Shown piece after piece: positions 1-8,157 of a stretch of DNA of 64,000 nt. The notes under the pieces are model-generated. The model did no database searches. It saw only the letters and a program-made list of their open reading frames with translations, and was not told where the DNA came from. Origin of the DNA: Pseudomonas rhodesiae (lineage in GTDB: Bacteria > Pseudomonadota > Gammaproteobacteria > Pseudomonadales > Pseudomonadaceae); NCBI RefSeq assembly GCF_007858255.1, contig NZ_VFEU01000015.1, positions 53,770-117,769 of the forward strand. The letters are read 5' to 3'. Position numbers and translations under genes: made by a program. The first letter of the stretch is position 1, and each line of letters begins with the position of its first letter.

Positions 1-146
1 GCATGCGCGGTGAAGGGCCGTTTGCCGATCTACTGGCCCAGCGCTTCAGCAAAGCTATCAAGCGTTTGGGGCTGGATCGTCGGGAAGGCTTCAATCTGGA
101 TTGCGAGGCGTTCTGTCCACCTGGCCGACAGATGGCATTGTTGTAG
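1..146 (+). CDS. Radical SAM protein, C-terminal end (partial)
   Basis: Only the last 47 codons are in the window. The frame is open from base 3, where an internal Met codon begins, to the TAG at 144-146. The residues run MRGEGPFADLLAQRF, then a basic KRLG segment, then end in CPPGRQMALL. This resembles the C-terminal tail of the PA0069-type radical SAM family (SplB-like), which ends in a similar 'RFxxAxKRLGL...PGxQ' pattern. The CX3CX2C cluster and SAM-binding core lie upstream of the window, so the assignment rests on tail similarity recalled from the family and on the usual proximity to the carbonic anhydrase gene in P. fluorescens. Confidence 0.5.
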   Translation, partial: MRGEGPFADLLAQRFSKAIKRLGLDRREGFNLDCEAFCPPGRQMALL

Positions 147-183
147 ACTGACTGGGAAGAATGCACCATTCCTGTAGGAATAG

Positions 184-336
184 TCGCGTTTTGACATCAC
201 TGAAACCCGCGATCTAGAGCGGTTCATTCAGTTTGAGTTAAGTTTCGATGGTTACCTTGTTCAGCGAGTGACTGATGAGTCGGCCCTGGAGTCCGTGGCG
301 GTTTACAACTATTCCACTAGCCAGGCGTCGAACTGA
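184..336 (+). pseudogene. Start-less open frame, possible gene remnant
   Basis: A frame of 50 codons runs from just after an in-frame TAG (181-183) to TGA at 334-336. It has no ATG or plausible GTG start with a ribosome-binding site. It would encode a soluble, acidic stretch (DITETRDLERFIQFELSFDG, then YLVQRVTDE). The composition looks protein-like, so this may be the 3' remnant of a decayed gene between the radical SAM gene and the carbonic anhydrase. I do not recognise the family. It could equally be chance. Confidence 0.2.
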
Positions 337-373
337 CCTGAAAACTCCCCTGCATTAATTAAGAGGATGAATC

Positions 374-1105
374 ATGAGTGACAAGGATAAACAGCCGTTG
401 GCTGCGTCGGCATCAGCCCCTCAGGTGGCGGAATCCGCCGATGCAGCGTTGCAACATATCGTTGACGGTTTTTTGCATTTCCATCACGACGTCTTCCCTC
501 AGCAGGAAGAACTCTTCAAGAAACTCGCCACGGCCCAGAGCCCAAGAGCGATGTTCATCACCTGCGCAGACTCGCGTATCGTCCCTGAATTGATCACCCA
601 AAGCTCGCCCGGCGACCTGTTCGTTACCCGTAACGTCGGTAATGTGGTGCCCCCTTACGGGCAGATGAACGGCGGTGTTTCCACGGCGATCGAGTACGCG
701 GTGCTTGCCCTGGGTGTACAGCACATCATCGTCTGTGGGCATTCCGATTGCGGCGCCATGCGCGCGGTACTCAACCCCGACAGCTTGGAGAAAATGCCCA
801 CGGTCAGGGCTTGGCTGCGGCACGCCGAGGTCGCCAAGGCCATGGTTCATGACAACTGCGACTGCGCCAATGAAGGCGAGAGCATGAAGGTGCTGACCGA
901 AGAAAACGTCATCGCCCAGTTGCAGCATTTGCGCACCCACCCTTCAGTGGCCTCGCGCATGGCCAACGGTCAATTGTTTATCCACGGCTGGATTTACAAC
1001 ATCGAGACCAGTGAAATTCGCGCGTACGACGCGGAGCAATCAGCGTTCCGACCGTTGAGCGGTTCCGGACCTATCCCTTGCGCGACGCCTAAAGCGCGCT
1101 TCTAA
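374..1105 (+). CDS. can: Beta-class carbonic anhydrase
   Basis: This 243-residue enzyme catalyses reversible hydration of CO2 to bicarbonate in the cytoplasm. The beta-class zinc site is complete: Cys64, Asp66 and Arg68 in CADSR, then His123 and Cys126 in GHSDCGA. The start ATG is preceded by an AGAGGA ribosome-binding site 5 nt upstream. The length is somewhat above the usual 200-220 because of an N-terminal extension of about 25 residues rich in Ala and Ser. It is followed after 85 nt by a SulP transporter gene on the same strand, the arrangement of PA0102-PA0103 in P. aeruginosa. This suggests that the pair handles bicarbonate. Confidence 0.95.
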   Translation: MSDKDKQPLAASASAPQVAESADAALQHIVDGFLHFHHDVFPQQEELFKKLATAQSPRAMFITCADSRIVPELITQSSPGDLFVTRNVGNVVPPYGQMNGGVSTAIEYAVLALGVQHIIVCGHSDCGAMRAVLNPDSLEKMPTVRAWLRHAEVAKAMVHDNCDCANEGESMKVLTEENVIAQLQHLRTHPSVASRMANGQLFIHGWIYNIETSEIRAYDAEQSAFRPLSGSGPIPCATPKARF

Positions 1106-1116
1106 AACACTTCCCT

Positions 1117-1169
1117 GCCGGGTAAAGCGGTGGCTGCCATGGACGCAGCCAGGCTTTACCGCGCCCGGC
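1117..1169 (+). promoter_or_regulatory. Composite hairpin in the leader of the SulP gene
   Basis: GGTAAAGC (1121-1128) pairs with GCTTTACC (1153-1160). Inside it TGGCTGC (1131-1137) pairs with GCAGCCA (1145-1151), and outside it GCCG (1117-1120) can pair with CGGC (1166-1169). The structure ends 21 nt before the SulP start codon and has no T-run. It is therefore more likely an mRNA processing, stability or attenuation element than a terminator. Confidence 0.45.
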
Positions 1170-1190
1170 GAATGCCTCGGGAGAGCCATC

Positions 1191-2738
1191 ATGCGTGCTG
1201 CTCAATTGAAAGCTGTATTGCCACGGGAGCTGCTCGCTTCGGTGGTTGTGTTTCTGGTCGCCCTGCCCCTGTGCATGGGCATCGCCATTGCGTCCGGCAT
1301 GCCGCCGGCCAAGGGCCTGATCACCGGCATCATCGGTGGCCTGGTGGTGGGCTGGCTGGCGGGGTCGCCGTTGCAAGTCAGCGGTCCGGCGGCGGGTTTG
1401 GCGGTGCTGGTGTTCGAGTTGGTGCGCCAGCACGGCATGCTGATGCTCGGGCCTATCCTGCTGCTGGCGGGTTTCCTGCAACTGGTGGCCGGGCGTTTGC
1501 GCCTGGGCTGCTGGTTTCGTGTGACCGCACCAGCGGTGGTCTACGGCATGCTGGCGGGGATTGGCGTGCTGATTGTGCTGTCGCAGGTCCATGTGATGCT
1601 CGACGCCACGCCCAAGCCTTCAGGGCTGGATAACCTGGCGGGCTTCCCGGCTGCACTGGCCGAGGCGATCCCCACCCTTGGCGGTGGCCTCGGCTGGCAA
1701 GCGGGACTGCTTGGTTTGTCCACCATGCTGGTGATGTACCTGTGGGACAAACTGCGCCCGCAGTCACTACGATTCGTGCCGGGAGCCTTGCTCGGTGTTG
1801 GCTTGGCAACGGTCACCAGCCTGGTGCTGGCGCTGCAGGTCAAGCGGGTGGAGGTGCCGGAGAACCTCGCCGATGCCATAGACTGGCTGCGCCCCAGCGA
1901 CCTGCTCAACCTGGCTGACCCCCAACTGCTGATCGCCGCGTTCGCCGTTGCTTTCATTGCCAGCGCCGAAACCCTGCTCTCCGCGGCGGCTGTGGATCGC
2001 ATGCACAGTGGTCAGCGTTCCGATTTTGATAAAGAATTATCTGCCCAAGGTGTAGGCAACATGCTGTGTGGTCTGGTGGGCGCCCTGCCGATGACCGGTG
2101 TGATTGTGCGCAGTTCGGCCAACGTCCAAGCAGGCGCTACCACGCGGCTGTCGGCGATGTTCCACGGCGTGTGGCTGCTGGGTTTTGTGCTGCTGTTGTC
2201 GAGTGTGCTGCAAAGCATTCCGGTCGCAAGCCTGGCAGGTGTGCTGGTGTACACCGGGATCAAGCTGGTGGACGTCAAGGCGTTCAAGGCGCTGGGACGC
2301 TACGGACGGATGCCGATGTTCACCTATGCCGCCACAGCGCTGGCAATCATCTTCACCGACTTGCTGACGGGTGTGCTGGTGGGCTTCGGGCTGACCCTGG
2401 TCAAGCTGGCGTTCAAAGCGTCGCGCTTGAAAGTCAGCCTGATCGATCTGCCTCAGGATGGCGAGATGGAACTGCGGTTGATTGGCGCGGCGACGTTTCT
2501 CAAAGTCCCGGCGCTGACTCAGGTGCTCTCGACCGTGCCTACCGGCACCACGGTGCATGTGCCGCTTAACAACCTGAGCTACATCGACCATTCCTGCCTG
2601 GAGTTGCTGGAAGAATGGGGCCGGGCAAATGCGGCCAAAGGGTCGAAGTTGGTGATTGAGGCGCGGGGGTTGAAGCGCAGGCTCGAAGGCCGAATCAGGA
2701 CGACGACGGGGATCGGCTCGGCACCCTCTATCGGCTGA
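1191..2738 (+). CDS. SulP family anion transporter (likely bicarbonate/sulfate)
   Basis: This 515-residue inner-membrane protein has about 10-12 hydrophobic segments beginning at residue 14 (PRELLASVVVFLVALPLCMG). It carries SulP signatures such as GLITGIIGGLVVG and the SGPAAGLAVLVFE stretch after TM3, and a C-terminal STAS domain from about residue 425 (HVPLNNLSYIDHSCLELLEEWG). GGGAGA lies 8 nt upstream of the ATG. The family transports sulfate, bicarbonate or other anions. Adjacency to the carbonic anhydrase gene favours bicarbonate, as in known SulP-CA pairs, but the sequence does not prove the substrate. The final 20 residues are low-conservation and basic. Confidence 0.88.
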   Translation: MRAAQLKAVLPRELLASVVVFLVALPLCMGIAIASGMPPAKGLITGIIGGLVVGWLAGSPLQVSGPAAGLAVLVFELVRQHGMLMLGPILLLAGFLQLVAGRLRLGCWFRVTAPAVVYGMLAGIGVLIVLSQVHVMLDATPKPSGLDNLAGFPAALAEAIPTLGGGLGWQAGLLGLSTMLVMYLWDKLRPQSLRFVPGALLGVGLATVTSLVLALQVKRVEVPENLADAIDWLRPSDLLNLADPQLLIAAFAVAFIASAETLLSAAAVDRMHSGQRSDFDKELSAQGVGNMLCGLVGALPMTGVIVRSSANVQAGATTRLSAMFHGVWLLGFVLLLSSVLQSIPVASLAGVLVYTGIKLVDVKAFKALGRYGRMPMFTYAATALAIIFTDLLTGVLVGFGLTLVKLAFKASRLKVSLIDLPQDGEMELRLIGAATFLKVPALTQVLSTVPTGTTVHVPLNNLSYIDHSCLELLEEWGRANAAKGSKLVIEARGLKRRLEGRIRTTTGIGSAPSIG

Positions 2739-2751
2739 CGGAGCCGAATCA

Positions 2752-2783
2752 AATGCGGGAGAGGGCTACCACCCTCCCGCATT
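2752..2783. terminator. Bidirectional hairpin terminator between convergent genes
   Basis: AATGCGGGAGAGGG is followed by a short loop and CCCTCCCGCATT. It sits between the stop of the SulP gene (2738) and the stop of the convergent minus-strand gene (2795). An almost identical hairpin lies at 21753-21783, also between convergent genes. The T-runs are poor. Confidence 0.55.
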
Positions 2784-2794
2784 AGATTGAAAGT

Positions 2795-3442
2795 TCAAGC
2801 CGGCTGATCCAGCTCCAGCTCAACACCCAACTGACGCGACAGGCACGGCCAGCGCTTCCACGCTGCTTCCGTTTCCGGGCTTTTGAGCTGCTCGCGATAG
2901 GTCTCCACAGACTCCAGCGCAAAGCTGTCCTCGTTGAGCATTTCATCCACGGCGTGGTGTACGGCTTCATCCAGTTGGTTGGCGAATGCCTCGCCGATCA
3001 ACTGATGGGCAATCACGTTGGCGACGGTGATATCCACCGGAATCAATGGCTGGCCAAAGTGCTTGATATACAAGTCGTTGACCTCTTCCACCAGACGATG
3101 GGCCAGGTACGCTTCATCCAGCAGGCCGTCGAGCCCTTCGTGGCCTTGCAGCAAAGCGGGCGGTTGCAGGAAAAAATGCTCGGCGATCTTCAGGACGGGT
3201 TTGATCTGACTTTCGATACCGGCCTCGCGGGCCACCTCGTTGGCCGCATCCAGCAGGTCCGGCACGAGGTCGATGTAGGCAGTGACAAAGCGGGTCATGA
3301 TGACGACGTGATCACCGTCAGCCAGGGAAATGGCCGAATGCAGGTGCGGCAATTGTTTTTCCAACTGGCAACCCAGCTGGCCCGTTTCGGTCTCGTGTTG
3401 ATGGGCACGGGAAATCTGCTCGCGCAATGCGGCGGTGTTCAT
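2795..3442 (-). CDS. Conserved hypothetical protein (PA0104-like)
   Basis: This 215-residue predicted cytoplasmic protein has no signal peptide and no membrane segment. It is strongly acidic and mostly helical in appearance (HLHSAISLADGDHVVIMTRF, then FVTAYIDLVPDLLDAANEVA). It occupies the position of PA0104 in P. aeruginosa, between the SulP gene and coxB and transcribed away from the oxidase. I know of no assigned function and see no catalytic motif. The ATG at 3442 is the only start that gives a full-length product. The gene is convergent with the SulP gene and shares the hairpin at 2752-2783. Confidence 0.75.
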   Translation of the reverse strand: MNTAALREQISRAHQHETETGQLGCQLEKQLPHLHSAISLADGDHVVIMTRFVTAYIDLVPDLLDAANEVAREAGIESQIKPVLKIAEHFFLQPPALLQGHEGLDGLLDEAYLAHRLVEEVNDLYIKHFGQPLIPVDITVANVIAHQLIGEAFANQLDEAVHHAVDEMLNEDSFALESVETYREQLKSPETEAAWKRWPCLSRQLGVELELDQPA

Positions 3443-3644
3443 GAACGCTCCAGTAGTGCAGGCATAAGAAGAAAGAGCATAAGGTAGCTCGTTTAGACGA
3501 GAGCCTCAGATGCATTTGTCATAATTATTTCACGGTTATACGCAGGCGTTATATCGGATAGCCATCGTTCGTCGGAAAATCGATTCCGCCCCCCGCTTCC
3601 ATTGGGTTTCCACCCAGCCTTTGCGGCTCATTTGCCCCTACACA

Positions 3645-3672
3645 TTGCGGGGTTGCAGACCCTGTCTATACT
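3645..3672 (+). promoter_or_regulatory. Putative promoter of the cox operon (sigma-S-like -10)
   Basis: TTGCGG (3645-3650) and TATACT (3667-3672) are separated by 16 nt. The -10 is preceded by C, giving CTATACT, the preferred extended -10 of RpoS. It lies about 140 nt upstream of coxB. The aa3 oxidase of P. aeruginosa is known to be induced by starvation and RpoS, which fits. The rest of the 368-nt gap (3443-3810) holds a small inverted repeat CTCGTTTAGACGAG (3488-3501) and no gene that I can support. Confidence 0.45.
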
Positions 3673-3810
3673 CGGATTTGTACGCGATTAGCTGATGACG
3701 CCAGACTGCATAAGCAGGCAAGGCTAAGCGGTTGTAAGCAGTATGGAAGCCGCTCCCTTCGACGCAGGTGCAAACCGGCGGGATAACAAGAACGATAAGG
3801 GGAACCCGCA

Positions 3811-4938
3811 ATGATGCGACATCCACACGTTTGGATGGGCCTCCTGTTGTGGTCGGTATTCGGCCAGGCGCACGCCGCTTGGACCACGAATATGGCGCCA
3901 GGGGCGACAGAAGTCAGTCACGCTGTGTTCGACCTGCATATGACCATTTTCTGGATCTGTGTGGTGATCGGCATCGTCGTGTTCGGCGCCATGTTCTGGT
4001 CGATGATGGTCCACCGCCGCTCCACCGGGCAGGTCGCCGCCAAGTTTCACGAGAGCACCACCGTGGAAATCCTCTGGACCGTGGTCCCTCTGCTGATCCT
4101 GATCGCGATGGCCATTCCGGCCACCAAGACCCTGATCAATATCTACGACAGCAGTGAATCGGATATCGATATCCAGGTCACCGGCTACCAGTGGAAATGG
4201 CACTACAAATACCTGGGCCAGGATGTGGAGTTCTTCAGCAACCTGGCCACACCCGCCGAACAGATCCGTAACCAGGCCACCAAGGGCGAGCATTATCTGC
4301 TGGAAGTCGACCAGCCGCTGGTGCTGCCGGTGGGCGCCAAGGTGCGCTTTCTGGTGACGGCCGCCGACGTGATCCACTCTTGGTGGGTGCCGGCCTTCGC
4401 GGTCAAGCGCGATGCCATTCCGGGGTTCGTCAACGAAGCCTGGACCCGCGTCGAGAAACCCGGCCTCTACCGTGGCCAATGCGCCGAGCTGTGCGGCAAG
4501 GACCACGGCTTCATGCCCATCGTGGTGGAGGTCAAGTCCAAGGCCGACTACGACACCTGGCTGGGCGAGCGCAAGGCCGAAGCCGCCAAGCTTAAGGAGC
4601 TGACATCCAAAGAGTGGACCCTCGACGAGCTGGTGGCCCGTGGCGACAAGGTCTATCACACCACCTGTGTGGCCTGTCACCAGGCCGAGGGCCAGGGCCT
4701 GCCGCCGATGTTCCCGGCGCTCAAGGGCTCGAAGATCGCCACGGGGCCTGCGGCCGATCACCTGAGCATCGTGTATCACGGTAAGCCGGGAACCGCGATG
4801 GCCGCGTTTGGCAAGCAGCTCTCGGAAGTGGATATCGCCGCCGTAGTGACTTACGAGCGCAACGCCTGGGGCAACAACAAAGGCGACATGGTCACGCCTA
4901 AAGATGTGTTGGCCATCAAGCAGGCGGAAAGCAAATGA
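3811..4938 (+). CDS. coxB: Cytochrome c oxidase subunit II with fused cytochrome c domain
   Basis: This 375-residue electron-entry subunit of an aa3 terminal oxidase starts with a signal peptide (cleavage near AHA-AWT, residue 23). Two transmembrane helices follow (about 45-70 and 90-112), then the CuA cupredoxin domain. Its ligand motif is GQCAELCGKDHGFMP, with the upstream His in VIHSWWVP. The C-terminus carries a class I cytochrome c domain, heme site Cys286-Val-Ala-Cys289-His290, with a likely axial Met in GTAMAAFG. The fusion makes the enzyme caa3-like. Two adjacent ATGs are present, and the first fits the signal peptide. It leads the cox operon, followed by coxA 58 nt later. Confidence 0.96.
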   Translation: MMRHPHVWMGLLLWSVFGQAHAAWTTNMAPGATEVSHAVFDLHMTIFWICVVIGIVVFGAMFWSMMVHRRSTGQVAAKFHESTTVEILWTVVPLLILIAMAIPATKTLINIYDSSESDIDIQVTGYQWKWHYKYLGQDVEFFSNLATPAEQIRNQATKGEHYLLEVDQPLVLPVGAKVRFLVTAADVIHSWWVPAFAVKRDAIPGFVNEAWTRVEKPGLYRGQCAELCGKDHGFMPIVVEVKSKADYDTWLGERKAEAAKLKELTSKEWTLDELVARGDKVYHTTCVACHQAEGQGLPPMFPALKGSKIATGPAADHLSIVYHGKPGTAMAAFGKQLSEVDIAAVVTYERNAWGNNKGDMVTPKDVLAIKQAESK

Positions 4939-4996
4939 CTCCTTTCATTGCAAATGCCCTGAACCGCCCCGCCCCTTCGTTTGCAGGAGAACGGCC

Positions 4997-6586
4997 ATGA
5001 GCGCTGTGATCGATGACCATGGCCACGCCAGTGACCATGCCCACGGCCCCGCCAAAGGTTTGATGCGCTGGGTGCTGACCACCAACCATAAAGACATCGG
5101 CACGATGTACCTGTGGTTTGCCTTCACCATGTTCTTGTTGGGCGGCTCCTTCGCCATGGTGATTCGCGCCGAGTTGTTCCAACCGGGTTTGCAAATTGTG
5201 GAACCCGCGTTCTTCAACCAGATGACCACCATGCACGGCCTGATCATGGTGTTCGGCGCGGTGATGCCGGCATTTGTCGGCCTGGCCAACTGGATGATCC
5301 CGCTAATGATCGGTGCCCCCGACATGGCCCTGCCGCGCATGAATAACTTCAGTTTCTGGCTGTTGCCGGCGGCGTTCCTGTTGTTGGTGTCGACCTTGTT
5401 CACGCCAGGCGGTGGGCCGAATTTCGGCTGGACCTTCTACGCGCCGCTCTCCACGACCTATGCGCCGGAAAGCGTGACGTTCTTCATCTTCGCCATTCAC
5501 CTGATGGGCATCAGTTCGATCATGGGTGCGATCAACGTGGTCGCCACCATCCTCAACCTGCGTGCGCCCGGCATGACATTGATGAAGATGCCGCTGTTCG
5601 TGTGGACCTGGTTGATCACCGCGTTCCTGCTGATTGCGGTGATGCCGGTGCTGGCCGGCTGCGTGACCATGATGCTGATGGATATCCACTTCGGTACCAG
5701 CTTCTTCAGTGCCGCCGGTGGCGGTGATCCGGTGCTGTTCCAGCATGTGTTCTGGTTCTTCGGCCACCCTGAGGTGTACATCATGATCCTGCCGGCCTTC
5801 GGCGCCGTCAGCTCGATCATCCCGACCTTCTCGCGCAAGCCATTGTTCGGTTACACCTCGATGGTCTACGCCACGGCGAGCATCGCGTTTCTGTCGTTTA
5901 TCGTGTGGGCGCACCACATGTTCGTGGTGGGCATTCCGCTGGTGGGTGAGTTGTTCTTTATGTACGCCACGTTGCTGATCGCCGTGCCCACGGGGGTGAA
6001 GGTGTTCAACTGGGTCAGCACCATGTGGCAAGGCTCGCTGACCTTCGAGACACCGATGCTGTTTGCCGTGGCCTTCGTGATTCTGTTCACCATCGGCGGC
6101 TTCTCCGGCCTGATGCTGGCGATTGCGCCGGCGGACTTTCAGTATCACGACACCTACTTCGTGGTGGCCCACTTCCATTACGTACTGGTGCCCGGCGCGA
6201 TCTTCGGCATCTTCGCCTCGGCGTACTACTGGCTGCCGAAATGGACCGGCCATATGTACGACGAAACCCTGGGCAAGCTGCACTTCTGGCTGTCTTTCGT
6301 GGGCATGAACATGGCGTTCTTCCCGATGCACTTCGTGGGCCTGGCGGGCATGCCGCGTCGGGTGCCGGACTACAACCTGCAGTTCGCCGATTTCAACATG
6401 GTGTCTTCGATTGGCGCCTTTATGTTCGGCGCTACGCAGATCTTCTTCCTGTTTATCGTGATCAAGTGCATCCGTGGCGGCCCGCCCGCGCCGGCCAAAC
6501 CGTGGGACGGCGCCGAAGGCCTGGAATGGAGCGTGCCCTCGCCCGCGCCGTACCACACCTTCACCACGCCGCCGGAGGTCAAGTGA
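4997..6586 (+). CDS. coxA: Cytochrome c oxidase subunit I
   Basis: This 529-residue catalytic heme-copper subunit reduces O2 to water and pumps protons across the inner membrane. Twelve hydrophobic segments are visible. Ligand motifs are present in order: TMHGLIMVFG (heme a His), WFFGHPEVY (CuB His and the His-Tyr cross-link), WAHHMF (two CuB His) and VVAHFHYVL (heme a and a3 His). The frame is open further upstream, but the ATG at 4997 has GCAGGAGA 8 nt upstream and gives the family's usual N-terminus (MSAVIDDHGHASDH). The mid-part of the frame encodes a long antisense open frame that is a codon-bias shadow. Confidence 0.97.
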   Translation: MSAVIDDHGHASDHAHGPAKGLMRWVLTTNHKDIGTMYLWFAFTMFLLGGSFAMVIRAELFQPGLQIVEPAFFNQMTTMHGLIMVFGAVMPAFVGLANWMIPLMIGAPDMALPRMNNFSFWLLPAAFLLLVSTLFTPGGGPNFGWTFYAPLSTTYAPESVTFFIFAIHLMGISSIMGAINVVATILNLRAPGMTLMKMPLFVWTWLITAFLLIAVMPVLAGCVTMMLMDIHFGTSFFSAAGGGDPVLFQHVFWFFGHPEVYIMILPAFGAVSSIIPTFSRKPLFGYTSMVYATASIAFLSFIVWAHHMFVVGIPLVGELFFMYATLLIAVPTGVKVFNWVSTMWQGSLTFETPMLFAVAFVILFTIGGFSGLMLAIAPADFQYHDTYFVVAHFHYVLVPGAIFGIFASAYYWLPKWTGHMYDETLGKLHFWLSFVGMNMAFFPMHFVGLAGMPRRVPDYNLQFADFNMVSSIGAFMFGATQIFFLFIVIKCIRGGPPAPAKPWDGAEGLEWSVPSPAPYHTFTTPPEVK

Positions 6587-6599
6587 ATACGCCGATCCC

Positions 6600-6625
6600 C
6601 TGTGGGAGGGGGCTTGCCCCCGATG
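6600..6625 (+). repeat. Single REP palindrome inside the cox operon
   Basis: The sequence TGTGGGAGGGGGCTTGCCCC followed by CGAT matches the REP core seen repeatedly in this window. It lies in the 90-nt gap between coxA and ctaG. A hairpin here could tune mRNA stability between the structural gene and the assembly genes. Confidence 0.75.
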
Positions 6626-6676
6626 ATGGTATGTCAGCCGACATCACCCTGGTTTGCGACGCAGCAGGTGGACGTC

Positions 6677-7228
6677 ATGGCTGACCCCGTGCCCCTCAAG
6701 CGCCTGGTCACGCGGCTGTTGATCCTGGTGGTGGCGATGTTCGCCTTCGGGTTCGCCCTGGTGCCCATCTACGACGTGATGTGCAAGGCGTTCGGCATCA
6801 ACGGCAAGACCGCAGGGCAGTATGAGGGCTCGCAGGTAGTGGACCCGTCGCGCCAGGTGCGCGTGCAGTTTCTGGCCACCAATGCCATCGACATGGTCTG
6901 GGAGTTTCGCTCCAAGGCCGATGAACTGGTGGTCCACCCTGGGGCGGTCAACGAGATGCTGTTCGTGGCCTACAACCCCAGCAATAAACCAATGACTGCC
7001 CAGGCGATTCCGAGCATTTCCCCGGCCGAAGCGGCGGTGTATTTCCACAAAACCGAGTGTTTTTGCTTCACCCAGCAAGTGCTACAGCCTGGCGAGCGCA
7101 TCGAAATGCCCGTGCGTTTCATTGTCGATCGCGACATGCCCAAGGATGTGAAGCATTTGACCCTGGCGTACACGCTGTTCGATATCACTGCGCGCCAACC
7201 GCCCGTGGCTGCCCATAGCGGCGGCTAG
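6677..7228 (+). CDS. ctaG: Cytochrome c oxidase assembly protein CtaG/Cox11
   Basis: This 183-residue copper chaperone inserts CuB into subunit I. It has one N-terminal transmembrane helix (about residues 12-32, RLLILVVAMFAFGFALVPIY) and a periplasmic immunoglobulin-like domain with the copper motif ECFCFTQQ (two Cys separated by one residue). The frame is open 25 codons further upstream, through the REP element. I choose the ATG at 6677 because the product then begins MADPVPLKRL, like family members. The ribosome-binding site is weak (CAGGTGG). It is part of the cox operon between coxA and coxC. Confidence 0.93.
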   Translation: MADPVPLKRLVTRLLILVVAMFAFGFALVPIYDVMCKAFGINGKTAGQYEGSQVVDPSRQVRVQFLATNAIDMVWEFRSKADELVVHPGAVNEMLFVAYNPSNKPMTAQAIPSISPAEAAVYFHKTECFCFTQQVLQPGERIEMPVRFIVDRDMPKDVKHLTLAYTLFDITARQPPVAAHSGG

Positions 7229-7263
7229 CTACTGTTTGCCCGCTCAATCAGGAGAGCGAATAC

Positions 7264-8151
7264 ATGTCGACTCATGATACGTACTACGTACCAGCGCAAA
7301 GCAAATGGCCAATAATTGCCACGTTCGGTCTGTTGATCACCGTGTACGGCCTGGGCCTGTGGTTCAACGACCTCAAGGCCGCGCGCCCGGAATCCCACGG
7401 GCCGTGGATCTTTTTCGTCGGTGGCCTGCTGTTGGCCTACATGCTGTTCGGCTGGTTCGGCGCGGTGATCAAGGAAAGTCGCGCCGGTTTGTACAGTTCG
7501 CAGATGGACCGCTCGTTCCGCTGGGGCATGAGTTGGTTCATCTTTTCCGAAGTGATGTTCTTTATCGCGTTCTTCGGTGCGCTGTTTTATGTGCGGCATG
7601 TGTCCGGTCCGGCATTGGCGGGCGAAGGTCCTAAGGGCATCGCGCATATGCTGTGGCCGAACTTCGAGTTTGCCTGGCCGTTGCTCAACAACCCGGACCC
7701 GAAACTCTATCCTGCGCCGGAGGGCACCATCAGCCCGTGGGGCTTACCGTTGGTCAATACGATTTTGCTGGTCAGTTCCAGCGTGACCATCACCATTGCC
7801 CACCATGCCCTGCGTAAAGGCCATCGCGGTGCTCTGAAACTCTGGCTGGCGATCACCGTGCTGCTGGGCTTGGCGTTCCTTGGGTTCCAGGCCGAGGAAT
7901 ATATCCACGCCTATAAAGAGCTGGGTCTGACCTTGGGCTCGGGCGTGTACGGCGCGACCTTCTTTATGCTCACCGGTTTTCACGGCGCCCACGTGACCAT
8001 CGGCACGATCATTCTGTTTGTGATGCTGATGCGCATCCTGCGCGGGCATTTCAATGCCGAGCACCAGTTCGGCTTCGAAGCGGCCAGTTGGTATTGGCAC
8101 TTTGTGGATGTGGTGTGGATCGGCCTGTTTTTCTTCGTTTACGTGCTGTAG
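7264..8151 (+). CDS. coxC: Cytochrome c oxidase subunit III
   Basis: This 295-residue integral membrane subunit has seven hydrophobic segments. It shows conserved stretches such as WGMSWFIFSEVMFF (with the Glu typical of subunit III), FHGAHVTIGTIIL and WYWHFVDVVWIGLF near the C-terminus. It stabilises subunit I and is thought to aid proton uptake. The ATG at 7264 follows AGGAGAG by 6 nt. The length matches bacterial SU III with the amphipathic insert. The next plus-strand gene (SURF1) starts 244 nt later, with a small minus-strand gene between them. Confidence 0.96.
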   Translation: MSTHDTYYVPAQSKWPIIATFGLLITVYGLGLWFNDLKAARPESHGPWIFFVGGLLLAYMLFGWFGAVIKESRAGLYSSQMDRSFRWGMSWFIFSEVMFFIAFFGALFYVRHVSGPALAGEGPKGIAHMLWPNFEFAWPLLNNPDPKLYPAPEGTISPWGLPLVNTILLVSSSVTITIAHHALRKGHRGALKLWLAITVLLGLAFLGFQAEEYIHAYKELGLTLGSGVYGATFFMLTGFHGAHVTIGTIILFVMLMRILRGHFNAEHQFGFEAASWYWHFVDVVWIGLFFFVYVL

Positions 8152-8157
8152 GGCGTT

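Noticed and set aside
5303..6556. 417-codon open frame antisense to coxA
   Set aside because: It is His/Arg/Gln-rich with no recognisable domain, lies fully opposite the conserved coxA frame, and is the usual high-GC codon-bias shadow.
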